64,000 bases of DNA. Source: Aromatoleum diolicum (GTDB lineage: Bacteria > Pseudomonadota > Gammaproteobacteria > Burkholderiales > Rhodocyclaceae). Both the position numbers and the translations under genes were made by a program. Shown here piece by piece: positions 1 to 9,211 of this stretch (the first letter of the stretch is position 1; every line of letters begins with the position of its first letter). The stretch covers positions 124,001 through 188,000 of the forward strand of contig NZ_WTVQ01000003.1 of NCBI RefSeq assembly GCF_012910955.1, written 5' to 3'. The notes under the pieces are model-generated. The model was given only the letters and a program-made list of their open reading frames with translations. It had not been told where the DNA came from and ran no database searches.

Positions 1-74
1 GTGTTGTTGAAGGCACCGCGATAGGCCTTGCCGATCGGGGTGCGGGCAACGGAAACGATTACCGCGTCACGCAT
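1..74 (-). CDS. Thiolase (acetyl-CoA acyltransferase), N-terminal fragment
   Basis: Only the first 24 codons lie in the window; the gene runs off the left edge. The visible start reads MRDAVIVSVARTPIGKA, the usual N-terminal signature of degradative thiolases. An AGGGAG ribosome site stands just upstream of the ATG at 74. It is the last visible gene of a leftward unit (CMD-like, MDR oxidoreductase, FadB-like, thiolase), so it would perform the final CoA-dependent cleavage after the FadB-like hydratase/dehydrogenase. The active-site Cys and His regions are outside the window, so substrate class cannot be judged. Confidence 0.8.
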   Translation of the reverse strand, partial: MRDAVIVSVARTPIGKAYRGAFNN

Positions 75-129
75 CTTGTGCGCTCCCTGTAGTGGTGGTT
101 GGTGGGTGAGAGAAATTGTGGGATCGGGG

Positions 130-2223
130 TCAGACGGGGGGCAGCGCAGCATCCCAGTCGCCGCCGCATTCCGCCGCACGCGCGAGCAGCGGCGAGGGCG
201 TCCAGTAGTCGCCGTGCTGGCGGTGGTACGCGACGACAGCGTCGTGAATCGAGGTGAGCCCGGCTTCGCGCGCCCACCACATCGGGCCGCCGCGCGTGGC
301 CGGAAAGCCGTAGCCATTCACATAGACGACATCGATGTCGCCGGCTCGCAGCGCGACGCCTTCGGCGAGGATGCGGGCGCCTTCGTTCGCCATCGCGCAC
401 AGCAGGCGCTGGAGGATCTCCGTGTCCGGGATGTCCTTGCGCGCAATACCCAGTTCGGCCGACACGCTGACGATGAGAGTCTCGATCTCGGGGTCGGGAA
501 TCGCGGTGCGACCGTCGTAGAGGTAATAACCCCGTCCGGTTTTCTGGCCGAAGCGGCCCATCTCGCAGATGCGGTCGGCGATCGGCGAGTAGCGCAGGTG
601 CGCCGCCCGGGTCGGGTTCTCCTGCTGGCGGATGCGCCAGATGACGTCGAGCCCCGCCATGTCGCGCATAGCGAAGAGGCCCATCGGGAAGCCGAACTCG
701 GTCAGCACGCGGTCGATCTGCCACGGCGTGGCGCCTTCCTCGAGCAGGAAGTCGGCCTCCCGGCCGTAGGCGGCGAGGATGCGGTTGCCGATGAAGCCGT
801 AGGCGTTGGCGGAGATCACCGCGATCTTGCGCAGCGTGCGGGCGAGCGCCATGGCCGTGGCGAGCGTCTCGGGCGCAGTGCGCGGGCCGCGCACCACTTC
901 GAGCAGGCGCATCACGTTGGCGGGGCTGAAGAAATGCAGGCCCAGAACCTTGCCGGGGCGCGAGGTCGCGCCGGCGATCGCGTCAATGTCGAGCGTCGAC
1001 GTGTTGGTTGCGAGGATTGCACCGGGCTTGGCGATCGCGTCGAGGCGGCGGAACACCGTCTGCTTGATTGCCATGTCCTCGAAGACGGCCTCGACGATCA
1101 GGTCGGCGTCGGCCAGCGCGGAATCCTCGGTGGAGCCGCGGATGCGCGCGAGGGCCGCGTCGGCGCGCGACTGCGGCATGCTGCCGCGGCTGACCGAGGT
1201 GGCGTAGTTGCCGGCGATCAATTTCATGCCGCGAGCGAGCGCCTCGTCCGAGGTGTCGAGGAGGGTGACCGGCAAGCCGGCGTTGGCGAAGCACATGGCG
1301 ATGCCTGCACCCATCGTGCCGGCGCCGACGACGCCGATCGAGGCGACGGGCGCCGCGGTGTCCGTGACGTCGGGGAGCTTGCCGGCGGCGCGCTCGGCGA
1401 AGAACAGATGGATCAGCGAGCGGCTCTGGTAGCTGTGCTCGCATTCGCGGAAAGCGTCCTTCTCGAGTCGGAAGCCTTCCGCAAAGCTCAGGCGACAGGC
1501 CGCCTCGACGCAGTCGACGATCTTCCACGGCGCGAGCTGTCCCTTCCACTTGCGCTGGTTCTTGCGCCGGAATTCGTCGAAGAGCGCCGGATCGACGCTG
1601 CGGATCTTGTCGGTGGATTCCGCCAGGTTTCGCGCCGGGAGTGTGCCGCTGACGACATCCTGGGCAAGCACCAGGGCGTCCTCGAGCAGCTTGCCCTCGG
1701 CGATGCGGTCGATGACGCCCCATTCGTGCGCCTGACGCGCGGCGACCGGATTGCCGCCGGTCGTCACTTCGAGGGCGACTGCCGGACCCGCCAGGCGTGG
1801 CCACCACTGGGTGCCGCCGCCGCCGGGCATGAGACCGAGCTTCACCTCGGGCTGGCCGATCTGTGCGTCGGGGCTTGCAATGCGCCACTGGCAGCTGAGC
1901 GCGAGCTCCAGCCCGCCACCGAAGGCGGTGCCGTGGATTGCCGCGACCACGGGCTTGGAACTCGCCATCAACGCGTCGATGATCGCGTAGAGGCTGGGCT
2001 CCTCGTAGGGTTTGCCGAAATCGTTGATGTCCGCGCCGGCGACGAAAGTGCTGCCGCCGCCGATGATCACGAGCGCGCGAACGCCGGCGTCGGCGCGGCT
2101 TGCCTCGATGGCCTGCATCAGCCCTTGGCGCAGGCCCAGGCTCAGCGCGTTGACCGGCGGATTGTTGACGGTGGCGACGGCGATGTCGCCGTGGCGCGTG
2201 TAGCTCACGTGGGTCATGTGCAT
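130..2223 (-). CDS. FadB-type bifunctional enoyl-CoA hydratase / 3-hydroxyacyl-CoA dehydrogenase
   Basis: This 697-residue protein would hydrate a 2-enoyl-CoA and oxidise the 3-hydroxyacyl-CoA with NAD. Residues about 1-190 are a crotonase domain with both expected acidic positions (GGGLELAL, and [15 protein letters not shown]). A Rossmann fold starts near residue 300 ([20 protein letters not shown]), followed by the dehydrogenase domain with [10 protein letters not shown] and two C-terminal helical repeats. Length is typical of FadB/FadJ. It starts 3 nt after the stop of the upstream oxidoreductase gene, so the two are translationally linked, and a thiolase follows. Together they form a complete beta-oxidation spiral apart from the dehydrogenation step, which the divergent unit supplies. 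Confidence 0.92.
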   Translation of the reverse strand: MHMTHVSYTRHGDIAVATVNNPPVNALSLGLRQGLMQAIEASRADAGVRALVIIGGGSTFVAGADINDFGKPYEEPSLYAIIDALMASSKPVVAAIHGTAFGGGLELALSCQWRIASPDAQIGQPEVKLGLMPGGGGTQWWPRLAGPAVALEVTTGGNPVAARQAHEWGVIDRIAEGKLLEDALVLAQDVVSGTLPARNLAESTDKIRSVDPALFDEFRRKNQRKWKGQLAPWKIVDCVEAACRLSFAEGFRLEKDAFRECEHSYQSRSLIHLFFAERAAGKLPDVTDTAAPVASIGVVGAGTMGAGIAMCFANAGLPVTLLDTSDEALARGMKLIAGNYATSVSRGSMPQSRADAALARIRGSTEDSALADADLIVEAVFEDMAIKQTVFRRLDAIAKPGAILATNTSTLDIDAIAGATSRPGKVLGLHFFSPANVMRLLEVVRGPRTAPETLATAMALARTLRKIAVISANAYGFIGNRILAAYGREADFLLEEGATPWQIDRVLTEFGFPMGLFAMRDMAGLDVIWRIRQQENPTRAAHLRYSPIADRICEMGRFGQKTGRGYYLYDGRTAIPDPEIETLIVSVSAELGIARKDIPDTEILQRLLCAMANEGARILAEGVALRAGDIDVVYVNGYGFPATRGGPMWWAREAGLTSIHDAVVAYHRQHGDYWTPSPLLARAAECGGDWDAALPPV

Positions 2224-2226
2224 TGC

Positions 2227-3252
2227 CTAGTCGATCTGCACAACCAGCCGGCCCGTGTGGGCGCCGGTGAACAGGCAGTTGAAGATATCGGGGATGTTTT
2301 CGAAACCGGTGCGCACGTCGACGTCGTAGTGCAGACGGCCGTCGCGGATCCACGAGTCGATCTCGCGCAATGCCTTGTCGGACCGCAGCGGGTCGCCGAG
2401 GATGTCGGTGACGAGGAAGCCCTCGATGCGCGCGGTGTTCACGACCAGGTTCCACAGGTTGCGCGGGCCCGGCACCGTCTCGGTGGCTCCGTAGCGCGCG
2501 ATCATCCCGCACAGCGCGACGCGCGCGTTCTTGCGCAGGTGGTTCAGCGAGGCCTCCAGGGTCGCGCCGCCGACGTTCTCGAAGACGACATCGATGCCAT
2601 CCGGAAGGGCTTCGGCGAGCGCGGCATCCAGTTTCGTGTCGCCCTTGTAGTCGATGCACAGATCGTAGCCGTAGCGCTCGGTCGCACGCCGGCACTTGTC
2701 CGAGCCGCCGGCAATGCCGACGATGCGCGAAGCACCGGCAATGCGTGCCATCTGGCCCACAAGCGAACCGACCGCACCCGCCGCGCCGCTGACCAGCACG
2801 GTTTCACCGGGCCGGAGGCGGGCAACGTCATGCAGTCCGTAATGCGCGGTGAGTCCGATCGTTCCCAGCACATGTGTATAGGCGGGCAGCGGGTGGCCGA
2901 AGCGCGTCGGGAGGGGAATGAACTGGGCGGCGGGGCCTGCGACGTAGTCGCTCCACGCGCCGAATCCCCACACCAGCTCGCCGATCGCGCGCGTGTCGTC
3001 GCGCGATTCGACAATCTCGCCGATGACCACGCCACGGATGACTCCGCCGACTGCGACCGGCGCGCCGTACCCCGGGTCGGGATCCATGAAATTGCGGATC
3101 GTCGGGTCCATGCACAGCAGCTTGACCCGCACGAGGACTTCGCCGTTTGCCGGCGCGGGGACCGCGGAGGTCGCGAGTTCGAGATCGTCGCGGCCGACCT
3201 GGCCTTGCGGGCGACGGCGCAGCAGCCATTGGCGATTGGTGTTCGGGTTCAT
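2227..3252 (-). CDS. NADP-dependent medium-chain oxidoreductase (CurA/PTGR-like)
   Basis: A 341-residue zinc-free medium-chain dehydrogenase/reductase, likely a double-bond reductase acting on an alpha,beta-unsaturated carbonyl or CoA ester. Seen: N-terminal MNPNTNRQWLLRRRPQG typical of the CurA/YncB/prostaglandin-reductase group, MDPTIRNFMD, and the nucleotide motif VLVSGAAGAVGSLVGQMARI. The start at 3252 is chosen because ATGA overlaps the upstream stop (3249-3251) and GGAG precedes it. The longer frame up to 3318 has no support. Substrate is unknown; its operon position suggests it saturates an intermediate of the same catabolic route. Confidence 0.85.
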   Translation of the reverse strand: MNPNTNRQWLLRRRPQGQVGRDDLELATSAVPAPANGEVLVRVKLLCMDPTIRNFMDPDPGYGAPVAVGGVIRGVVIGEIVESRDDTRAIGELVWGFGAWSDYVAGPAAQFIPLPTRFGHPLPAYTHVLGTIGLTAHYGLHDVARLRPGETVLVSGAAGAVGSLVGQMARIAGASRIVGIAGGSDKCRRATERYGYDLCIDYKGDTKLDAALAEALPDGIDVVFENVGGATLEASLNHLRKNARVALCGMIARYGATETVPGPRNLWNLVVNTARIEGFLVTDILGDPLRSDKALREIDSWIRDGRLHYDVDVRTGFENIPDIFNCLFTGAHTGRLVVQID

Positions 3253-3965
3253 TGCTGGGCCTCCAGGAGAACGCCGGTCGCCATCCACGCAGCGATGCCG
3301 GCCGAGGGAACGGCGCACAGGATGGCCTCGGCCATCTCTTCGTCGGTCGCGCCCACCGCGCGGGCCGCGCGGATGTGGGTCGCCGCCTGGGGGCTGTAGT
3401 CGGACGCGAGCACCGCGATCAGCATCAGTTCGGCCGCCTTGCGGTCGAGCTGGTTGCAGTCGATCGTGCCCTTGCGCATCAGGAAATAACCGTCGGCGCC
3501 TTTTGGGGCGAGGCGAAGCAGCGTCGCCAAAGCGGGAGGAGTGGTGCCGAAGTAGGCCTTGAAGTTCGCCTCCGCTTCGCCTGGCGCCGCTCGCACGAGC
3601 TCGGGCGGATGCGACGACGGATGCCGCGGCGGGTTTGCGTCCTCGCAGGCCGGCGGATAGATCGCGCGGATGGTGGCGTCGAAGGCCAGTGCTGCGCCTT
3701 CGCCACGCAGACTGCTCAGCAGGATCAGGCCCGCGGCAGCTTCGTTGCGGGTGAGGCCGAGGCGTGCCGCACGGTCGAGTTCGTTGCGCGCCAGCTCCGG
3801 ATACCGACGATTGCAGGCGGCTACGGCGGCAAACAGGCTCTTCAGTTTCGCCGGCAGGGCGCTATCGGTCTCGATGACTTCGCGAAAAAGGTCATATCCA
3901 GAGATCGTGAATGGAGCGAGCTCCGAAAGCAGCTCCGAGTTGAACAATGCGTTCCTGTCCCTCAC
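3249..3965 (-). CDS. Carboxymuconolactone decarboxylase / AhpD-like family protein
   Basis: A 238-residue all-helical protein with two CMD/AhpD-like repeats (about residues 30-100 and 135-230). The segments NRRYPELARNELDRAARLG and RKAAELMLIAVLASDYSPQ are typical of the fold, but no CxxC redox pair is visible, so peroxidase activity is unlikely. Such proteins can be decarboxylases, hydrolases or structural partners in CoA pathways; the function is not assignable here. The GTG start at 3965 is preceded by GGAG with 7-nt spacing; the frame upstream of it runs through the promoter and operator region. First gene of the leftward unit. Confidence 0.75.
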   Translation of the reverse strand: MRDRNALFNSELLSELAPFTISGYDLFREVIETDSALPAKLKSLFAAVAACNRRYPELARNELDRAARLGLTRNEAAAGLILLSSLRGEGAALAFDATIRAIYPPACEDANPPRHPSSHPPELVRAAPGEAEANFKAYFGTTPPALATLLRLAPKGADGYFLMRKGTIDCNQLDRKAAELMLIAVLASDYSPQAATHIRAARAVGATDEEMAEAILCAVPSAGIAAWMATGVLLEAQQ

Positions 3966-4089
3966 CTTGAGTCTCCAAGAGAATTGTCGTGCGTCGTCAA
4001 GTGTGCGCCTCCCGCAAGGTGTGTGGCTGACCGCCTCCGGGAGGTGGTAGCAGTCGCGCCGTGACCCGTGCAGCGGCCATTTTGCGTCA

Positions 4090-4118
4090 AGCCTACCGAC
4101 CGGACGGTCGAGTGTCAA
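4090..4118 (-). promoter_or_regulatory. Leftward promoter with operator 1
   Basis: On the minus strand TTGACA (4118-4113) and TAGGCT (4095-4090) are 17 nt apart. The spacer contains the palindrome CGACCG-n2-CGGTCG (4097-4110). A repressor bound here would block RNA polymerase for the CMD/MDR/FadB-like/thiolase unit. The same palindrome recurs at 4177-4191, 19460-19473 and 19756-19769. Confidence 0.7.
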
Positions 4119-4169
4119 TGGGAGCGTGGCTGTCCGAGTCTTTCCGCGGACAGGCGGGATTTTTGTTCG

Positions 4170-4199
4170 TTGACAGCCGACCGGTCGGTCGAGTATCGT
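4170..4199 (+). promoter_or_regulatory. Rightward promoter with operator 2
   Basis: TTGACA (4170-4175) and TATCGT (4194-4199) are 18 nt apart. The spacer carries CCGACCGGTCGG (4177-4188), a perfect 12-bp palindrome extended to CGACCGGTCGGTCG. It lies upstream of the APH-like kinase and its operon. The arrangement mirrors operator 1, so a single repressor probably controls both directions. Confidence 0.7.
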
Positions 4200-4369
4200 G
4201 CGTTCAACGGTCGATTCCGGAATAACACGGCTACATATTGCTTGTGAATCGACCGTATGGACGGGCGAGTGCTCTGGCTTTGATGACGGGGGCGTTCCAC
4301 GTCCCCGGAATTCGGCCAGGACAGACGTGGCGGCGCCAGCGGCGCCCATGCGGCACAACAAATGGACAA

Positions 4370-5518
4370 ATGAATGCCATGGGTGAAATAACGAGCAGCA
4401 TCATGAGGGAGGCGGCGGCCGCTGACGAACTGGCGATCGCTCAAGAGCCCAAGGCCTACATCGGCGAGGTCGGCGAGATCCGCCAGGTCGCACATATCGA
4501 CCAGGAGCGGCTATGCGATTACCTCCGCGAGCATCTGCCGGGGTTTCGCGGACCGCTGGTGGTGAAGCAATTCCAGGGCGGGCAATCGAATCTCACTTAC
4601 CTGCTCGAGACGCCTGCACAGAAATATGTGCTGCGCAGGCAGCCACCCGGTGTGCTGCTGAAGTCTGCGCATGCGGTGGATCGCGAATTCCGCGTGATCC
4701 AGGCGCTGTCGCATATTCCCGGTTTCCCCGTGCCCGCGCCTTTCGTCCTGTGCGAAGACCGTGAAGTCCTGGGCAGCATGTTCTACGTGATGCGCCATGT
4801 GCCGGGCCGCATCTTCTGGAACTGCCGCATGCCCGACCTCGATCCGGCGGAGCGCGCGGCAGTCTTCGATTCCGCGAACGAGACGCTGGCACGTCTGCAC
4901 ACCGTCGATTACGCGTCGCTGGGGTTGTCGGACTTCGGCAGACCGGGCAACTACTTCTCGCGCCAGATCTCGCGCTGGTCGTCGCAGTACGACCAGTCGC
5001 GCACGCAGGACATCCCGGAGATGGACAGGCTGATCGCCTGGCTGCCGGAGGCTCTGCCCGCCGACGACGGGCTCTCGTCGATCATCCATGGCGACTACTC
5101 GTTCCACAACCTCCTGATTCACCCGACCGAGCCGAAAGTCGTTGGCGTGGTGGACTGGGAACTGTCGACGCTGGGCCACCCGTTGGGCGACCTGATGTAC
5201 CACGCGATGGAGTGGTATCGCCCGCCCGGGGTGGATGCCCGCGGTACGCTGCAGGACGCCGACCTCGCTGCGCTCGGCATCCCGACGCTGGAGCGCTATG
5301 TGAACCGTTATTGCGAGCGCACGGGTTTCGCGGTCGATGGCAATCTGCCGTTCTACCGCGCATTCAACCTGTTCCGCACCGCCGCGATCCTGCAGGGCAT
5401 CGCGCACCGGCAGCAGGGCGGCAATGCGGCGTCGGCGAATGCGGCGGAGATCATCGCGAACATCCGGCCGCTCGCGACCGCGGCGTGGCAGTTCGCGCGT
5501 GACGGCGGCGCGAGCTGA
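4370..5518 (+). CDS. APH-family phosphotransferase (acyl-CoA kinase-like)
   Basis: A 382-residue kinase-fold protein of the aminoglycoside/choline phosphotransferase family, of the type found beside acyl-CoA dehydrogenases and fused to them in ACAD10/ACAD11. Seen: nucleotide-lobe GGQSNLTYLLET, catalytic loop IIHGDYSFHNLLIHP, and metal-binding VVDWELSTLG. Likely substrate is a hydroxyacyl-CoA, not an antibiotic, judged from the surrounding CoA genes. Start is uncertain: in-frame ATGs occur at 4370, 4379 and 4403 and none has a strong ribosome site. First gene of the seven-gene rightward unit driven by the promoter at 4170. Confidence 0.82.
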   Translation: MNAMGEITSSIMREAAAADELAIAQEPKAYIGEVGEIRQVAHIDQERLCDYLREHLPGFRGPLVVKQFQGGQSNLTYLLETPAQKYVLRRQPPGVLLKSAHAVDREFRVIQALSHIPGFPVPAPFVLCEDREVLGSMFYVMRHVPGRIFWNCRMPDLDPAERAAVFDSANETLARLHTVDYASLGLSDFGRPGNYFSRQISRWSSQYDQSRTQDIPEMDRLIAWLPEALPADDGLSSIIHGDYSFHNLLIHPTEPKVVGVVDWELSTLGHPLGDLMYHAMEWYRPPGVDARGTLQDADLAALGIPTLERYVNRYCERTGFAVDGNLPFYRAFNLFRTAAILQGIAHRQQGGNAASANAAEIIANIRPLATAAWQFARDGGAS

Positions 5519-5542
5519 CGAGCCGGTCGGGAGAGCGCCGCC

Positions 5543-6841
5543 GTGACCGGGCATCTGCAGCGCCGCTACACGCTGCTCCTGCTGTTCCTGGTGTCGATGT
5601 TCAACTACATCGACCGCACGATCATCTCGATCCTGCAGGTACCGATCAAGCGTGACCTCGCGCTCTCCGACGCCCAGCTCGGCGCGCTCACCGGCCTGTC
5701 GTTCGCGCTCGTGTATTCCACCTTGTGCCTGCCCGTCGCACGGTGGGCGGACCGCGGCAACCGCAAACGCATCATCGCCGGTTCGCTCGCATTGTGGAGC
5801 GCGATGACGGCGCTCACCGGGCTGGCGGGCGGCTTCGTCGCCATGGTGGTGCTGCGCATCGGCGTCGCCGTCGGCGAAGCCGGCAGCGTGCCGTCGACGC
5901 ATTCGATCATCGCCGACCTCTACCCGGCGCGCGAGCGCGCCACGGTACTCGCGTTGTGGGGGCTGTCGCTGCCAGCGGGGATGGCCTACGGCTACCTTTT
6001 TGCCGGTCAGCTCGAGAGCGCGATCGGGTGGCGGGGTACCTTTCTTGTCATCGGGCTTGCCGGGCTGGCGCTGGCGCCGCTCGTGCTGTGGATGATGCGC
6101 GAACCGCTGCGGGGGAGCTTCGACGCCCCGGCGCAGCATGCGGCTGCCGCCGGCGACCTGAAGGCGGCGTTGCGCCATCTGTGGCAGATCAAGGCATTCC
6201 GTTACCTCGTGCTGGCGGGCGCCTGCCACGCCTACGCGGTCTATGCGACGATGAACTGGAACGCGCCTTTCTACGGGCGCGTTCATGGCATGGCGCTGAC
6301 GGAGGTGTCGGTCTATCTCGCGCTGCTCAACGGCATTGGCAGCGCGATCGGCATGTACCTCGGCGGCCGAATGTCGGACCATGCCGGTCGGCGTGACGCG
6401 GGCGGGCGGCTGCGCGTCGTCGCGTGGGCGCTGCTGGCGATGGTGCCGTTCGCGCTGGCGCAGTACCTCGTGGCGTCGCCGACGCTGTCGATCGTTTTCG
6501 GTGCCTTCGCCTCGATCCTGATGATGTTCTACTTCGGCCCGATCGTCGCCGTGCCGCAGCTGCTGGTGCCGCCCGGGATGCGCGCGCTGACCTCGGCGGT
6601 GGTGATCATCACCTTCAACCTGCTCGGCCTGGGGCTCGGGCCCGTCTGCACCGGTTCGCTGAGCGACCTGCTCGCCACCCGTCTGGACGTCGCGACCGAC
6701 TCCATCCGCTACGCGCTGTGCTCGGCGACGCTGTTCTCGCTTGCGGGCGGCGTGCTGTTCCTTGTCGCCGCGCGACATCTCGCGGACAGCTCGGAGCCTG
6801 CGGCGGTGTCCACGGCGAGCCCGTGCCCGGCCACGCGCTGA
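5543..6841 (+). CDS. MFS transporter, spinster-like
   Basis: A 432-residue inner-membrane protein with about 12 hydrophobic segments. It has MFS signature elements such as NYIDRTIISIL in helix 1 and ARWADRGNRKRIIAG in the loop 2-3 region. The GTG start follows GGGAG with good spacing, 25 nt after the kinase stop. Spinster-like carriers in catabolic operons usually import organic acids or hydrophobic substrates, so it is a candidate uptake system for the compound degraded here; the substrate itself cannot be read from sequence. Confidence 0.85.
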   Translation: MTGHLQRRYTLLLLFLVSMFNYIDRTIISILQVPIKRDLALSDAQLGALTGLSFALVYSTLCLPVARWADRGNRKRIIAGSLALWSAMTALTGLAGGFVAMVVLRIGVAVGEAGSVPSTHSIIADLYPARERATVLALWGLSLPAGMAYGYLFAGQLESAIGWRGTFLVIGLAGLALAPLVLWMMREPLRGSFDAPAQHAAAAGDLKAALRHLWQIKAFRYLVLAGACHAYAVYATMNWNAPFYGRVHGMALTEVSVYLALLNGIGSAIGMYLGGRMSDHAGRRDAGGRLRVVAWALLAMVPFALAQYLVASPTLSIVFGAFASILMMFYFGPIVAVPQLLVPPGMRALTSAVVIITFNLLGLGLGPVCTGSLSDLLATRLDVATDSIRYALCSATLFSLAGGVLFLVAARHLADSSEPAAVSTASPCPATR

Positions 6842-6896
6842 CCGGCACGACGACAACCAACCCGATTCCCTTAATGACCATCGTGCAGGAAACGCC

Positions 6897-8096
6897 ATGA
6901 CCGATCCGCTAGACGAAGCCCGCGACAAGGCCCGACGCCTGAGGGCCGACATCCGCAGCTTCCACGAGCGCGTGATGCCCGACGACCTGAAGAGGAAGTC
7001 GCACCTGCACCAGGTGCTCGGCAAGGACGACTACGTGCGCTGGATGCGCCTGCTCAACGACCAGGGCTGGGCGATCGGCCACTGGCCGAAGGAGCACGGC
7101 GGGCAGGGCTGGTCGCTGCTCGAGCGCTTCACCTTCGAGGACGAGCTCGCGCGGCTGGGCTGCCCGTGGGTGATCCCCTTCGGCGTGAAATACGTCGGGC
7201 CGGTGATCTACGCCTTCGGCAGCGAGGCGCAGAAACGCCGCTTTCTGCCGCGCATCGCGACGACCGAGGACTTCTGGGCGCAGGGCTATTCCGAACCCGG
7301 CGCCGGCTCCGACCTCGCGGCGCTACGCACCGAGGCGATCCGAGGTGAGGCAAATGAAGGCGACCACTACGTCGTCAACGGCCAGAAGGTATGGACGACC
7401 TATGCGCAGTGGGCGGACTGGCTGTTCTGCCTCGTCAAGACGGCGCGCGGCGAACAGGCGCAGAAGTCGATCTCCTTCGTGCTGATCGACATGAAGAGCC
7501 CCGGCGTGACCGTGAAGCCGATTCCGACGATGGACGGCTACGTGCACGTGAACGAAGTGTGGCTGGAAAACGTCCGCGTGCCGGCCGAAAACCTCGTCGG
7601 TGCGGAAGGCGAGGGCTGGACCTATGCGAAGTACCTGCTCAAGAACGAGCGCACGGCCGGCGCGCTGCTCGGCATGGCCTGCCATGCGCTGGAACGGCTG
7701 AAGGCACTGGCGCGGGAGAACCCGTCCGCCTCGCCGGAGCGCACCGCGGGCCGCATCGGCGAGCTGGAATTGCGCCTGCTGGCGCTGGAAGTGGCGTCGT
7801 ACCAAGCCGTCGAATCGATGATGCGCGGCACGGACCACGGCGGCGAGGCGTCGCTCATCAAGCTGCGCGGCACCGAGCTCTACCAGGACATCGCGGAAGC
7901 CGCGATCGACCTGCTGGGCCTCGCCGGCGTCGCGTGGGATCCGGCTGCGCTGCACGCCGCGAGCGCGCCGCCGCTCGGGCCCGAAGACGCGGGCGGCATC
8001 GTCAAGGACCACTTCTACAACCGTGCCGCGACCATCTTCGGCGGTGCGTCCGAGATCCAGCGCAACATCGTTGCCAAGGGAGTACTGGGGCTATGA
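6897..8096 (+). CDS. Acyl-CoA dehydrogenase, large-subunit type
   Basis: A 399-residue FAD-dependent acyl-CoA dehydrogenase. Seen: GYSEPGAGSDLAALRTEA (FAD/substrate region), the conserved WTTYAQWADW stretch, and C-terminal IFGGASEIQRNIVAKGVLG. The position that holds the catalytic Glu in MCAD-type enzymes (YEGT) is Gly here, as in several bacterial FadE subgroups whose base is elsewhere or in a partner subunit. ATG at 6897 follows AGGA. Its stop overlaps the start of a second, smaller dehydrogenase, suggesting a heteromeric enzyme like steroid-degrading alpha2-beta2 ACADs. Confidence 0.9.
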   Translation: MTDPLDEARDKARRLRADIRSFHERVMPDDLKRKSHLHQVLGKDDYVRWMRLLNDQGWAIGHWPKEHGGQGWSLLERFTFEDELARLGCPWVIPFGVKYVGPVIYAFGSEAQKRRFLPRIATTEDFWAQGYSEPGAGSDLAALRTEAIRGEANEGDHYVVNGQKVWTTYAQWADWLFCLVKTARGEQAQKSISFVLIDMKSPGVTVKPIPTMDGYVHVNEVWLENVRVPAENLVGAEGEGWTYAKYLLKNERTAGALLGMACHALERLKALARENPSASPERTAGRIGELELRLLALEVASYQAVESMMRGTDHGGEASLIKLRGTELYQDIAEAAIDLLGLAGVAWDPAALHAASAPPLGPEDAGGIVKDHFYNRAATIFGGASEIQRNIVAKGVLGL

Positions 8097-9211
8097 ACAT
8101 GGACCTCGAAACGGCCGGGATGCTGCGCGACAGCGCCTCGCGCTATGCGGCCGACAACTACGGCTTCCTGCAGCGCCACGCGGTACTCACCGATCCGGCG
8201 GGCTACAGCGCGAAGGCCTGGCGCGACTATGCCGAACTGGGCTGGCTCGCATTGCGCCTGCCCGAGGCGCATGGCGGCCTGGATGCCGACCCGCTCGCGG
8301 TCGGTGCGCTGATGGAAGTGGTGGGCAGTCGCCTGCTGATGGAGCCGATCCTCGCGAGCGCGCTCATCGCTACCGGACTCTTGCGCAGCCAGGGCAGCGC
8401 CGCGCAGCAGGCGGCGTGGTTGCCGCAGCTCGCCGATGGGTCGGTGAAGCTCGCGTTCGCGGATGCCGAGCCGGCCGGGAGCTCGCCCTGCCAGGTGCGC
8501 GCCGGGCGCATCAGCGGACGCAAGATCGCGGTGCTGCATGGCGACATCGCAGACCGGCTGATCGTCTCCGCGGCGGATGCCGATCATGGCGGTGAGCGTC
8601 GCCTGTTCCTCGTCGATGCACGCTCGGACGAGCTCGAAGCGCTGCGCTATCGCCTCGTCGACGGCCGTGGCGCGGCAAACCTGCACTTCGCCGGCGTGCC
8701 CGCCGAGCGCCTCGACCCGGAAGACGGGACACCCGCGCAGGCAGCCGTCGCCGACGTGCTCGACCACGCGACCGTCGCCTCCTGCGCCGAGGCGCTGGGC
8801 ATCGTGCGCGCGCTGGTCGCGACGACCTGTGAGTACCTCAAGATCCGCAAGCAGTTCGGCCGCGCGATCGGCACCAACCAGGCGCTGCAGCACCGTGCGG
8901 TCGACATGTTCCTGCTGCAGGAGGAGATCGCCGCGCTCACGCGCGCCGCGCAAGCGGCGCTGCTGCTGCCTGTTGCCGAACGCGCACGCATTGTCAGCGG
9001 CGCCAAGGCCTATGTCTGCACCGCTGCGCGCAAGGTCGCGAACGAGGCGGTGCAGATGCACGGCGGACTCGGCATCACCGAGGAGCTCGACGTGAGCCAC
9101 TATTTCCGGCGGCTGATGGTCAACGCCGCCCTGTTCGGTAGCCGCGACGAACACTTCGCACGCTTCCTCGCTGCCACCACGCATTCCACCCCGGAGGGCA
9201 TCCCCGCATGA
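8093..9211 (+). CDS. Acyl-CoA dehydrogenase, small-subunit type
   Basis: A 372-residue acyl-CoA dehydrogenase-fold protein. It retains KIRKQFGRAIGTNQALQHR (FAD phosphate region) and VQMHGGLGITEELDVSHYF near the C-terminus. The central beta-domain is diverged: GSVKLAFADAEPAGSSP stands where the TEP-GSD loop is usually found. The start overlaps the previous gene by four bases (ATGA). Paired diverged and canonical subunits typify heterotetrameric ACADs, which would share active sites between this protein and the 6897-8096 product. Confidence 0.87.
   Translation: MNMDLETAGMLRDSASRYAADNYGFLQRHAVLTDPAGYSAKAWRDYAELGWLALRLPEAHGGLDADPLAVGALMEVVGSRLLMEPILASALIATGLLRSQGSAAQQAAWLPQLADGSVKLAFADAEPAGSSPCQVRAGRISGRKIAVLHGDIADRLIVSAADADHGGERRLFLVDARSDELEALRYRLVDGRGAANLHFAGVPAERLDPEDGTPAQAAVADVLDHATVASCAEALGIVRALVATTCEYLKIRKQFGRAIGTNQALQHRAVDMFLLQEEIAALTRAAQAALLLPVAERARIVSGAKAYVCTAARKVANEAVQMHGGLGITEELDVSHYFRRLMVNAALFGSRDEHFARFLAATTHSTPEGIPA

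Larger units (their letters stand above)
3966..4369. promoter_or_regulatory. Divergent promoter region with two palindromic operators
   Basis: This 404-base gap separates the leftward CMD unit from the rightward kinase unit. It holds two promoter-like sequences in opposite directions, each with a TetR-style palindrome between the -35 and -10 boxes (see the two separate entries). Nothing in it looks like a gene; the ORFs crossing it have no ribosome sites. Confidence 0.7.

Noticed and set aside
28-3399. 1123-codon plus-strand open frame
   Set aside because: Antisense to three well-recognised enzymes; composition is Arg/Ala/Asp/Val-rich as in high-GC shadow frames, with no domain.
4511-7024. 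837-codon minus-strand frame
   Set aside because: Shadow of the kinase and MFS genes; Arg/His/Gln-rich with no recognisable motif.
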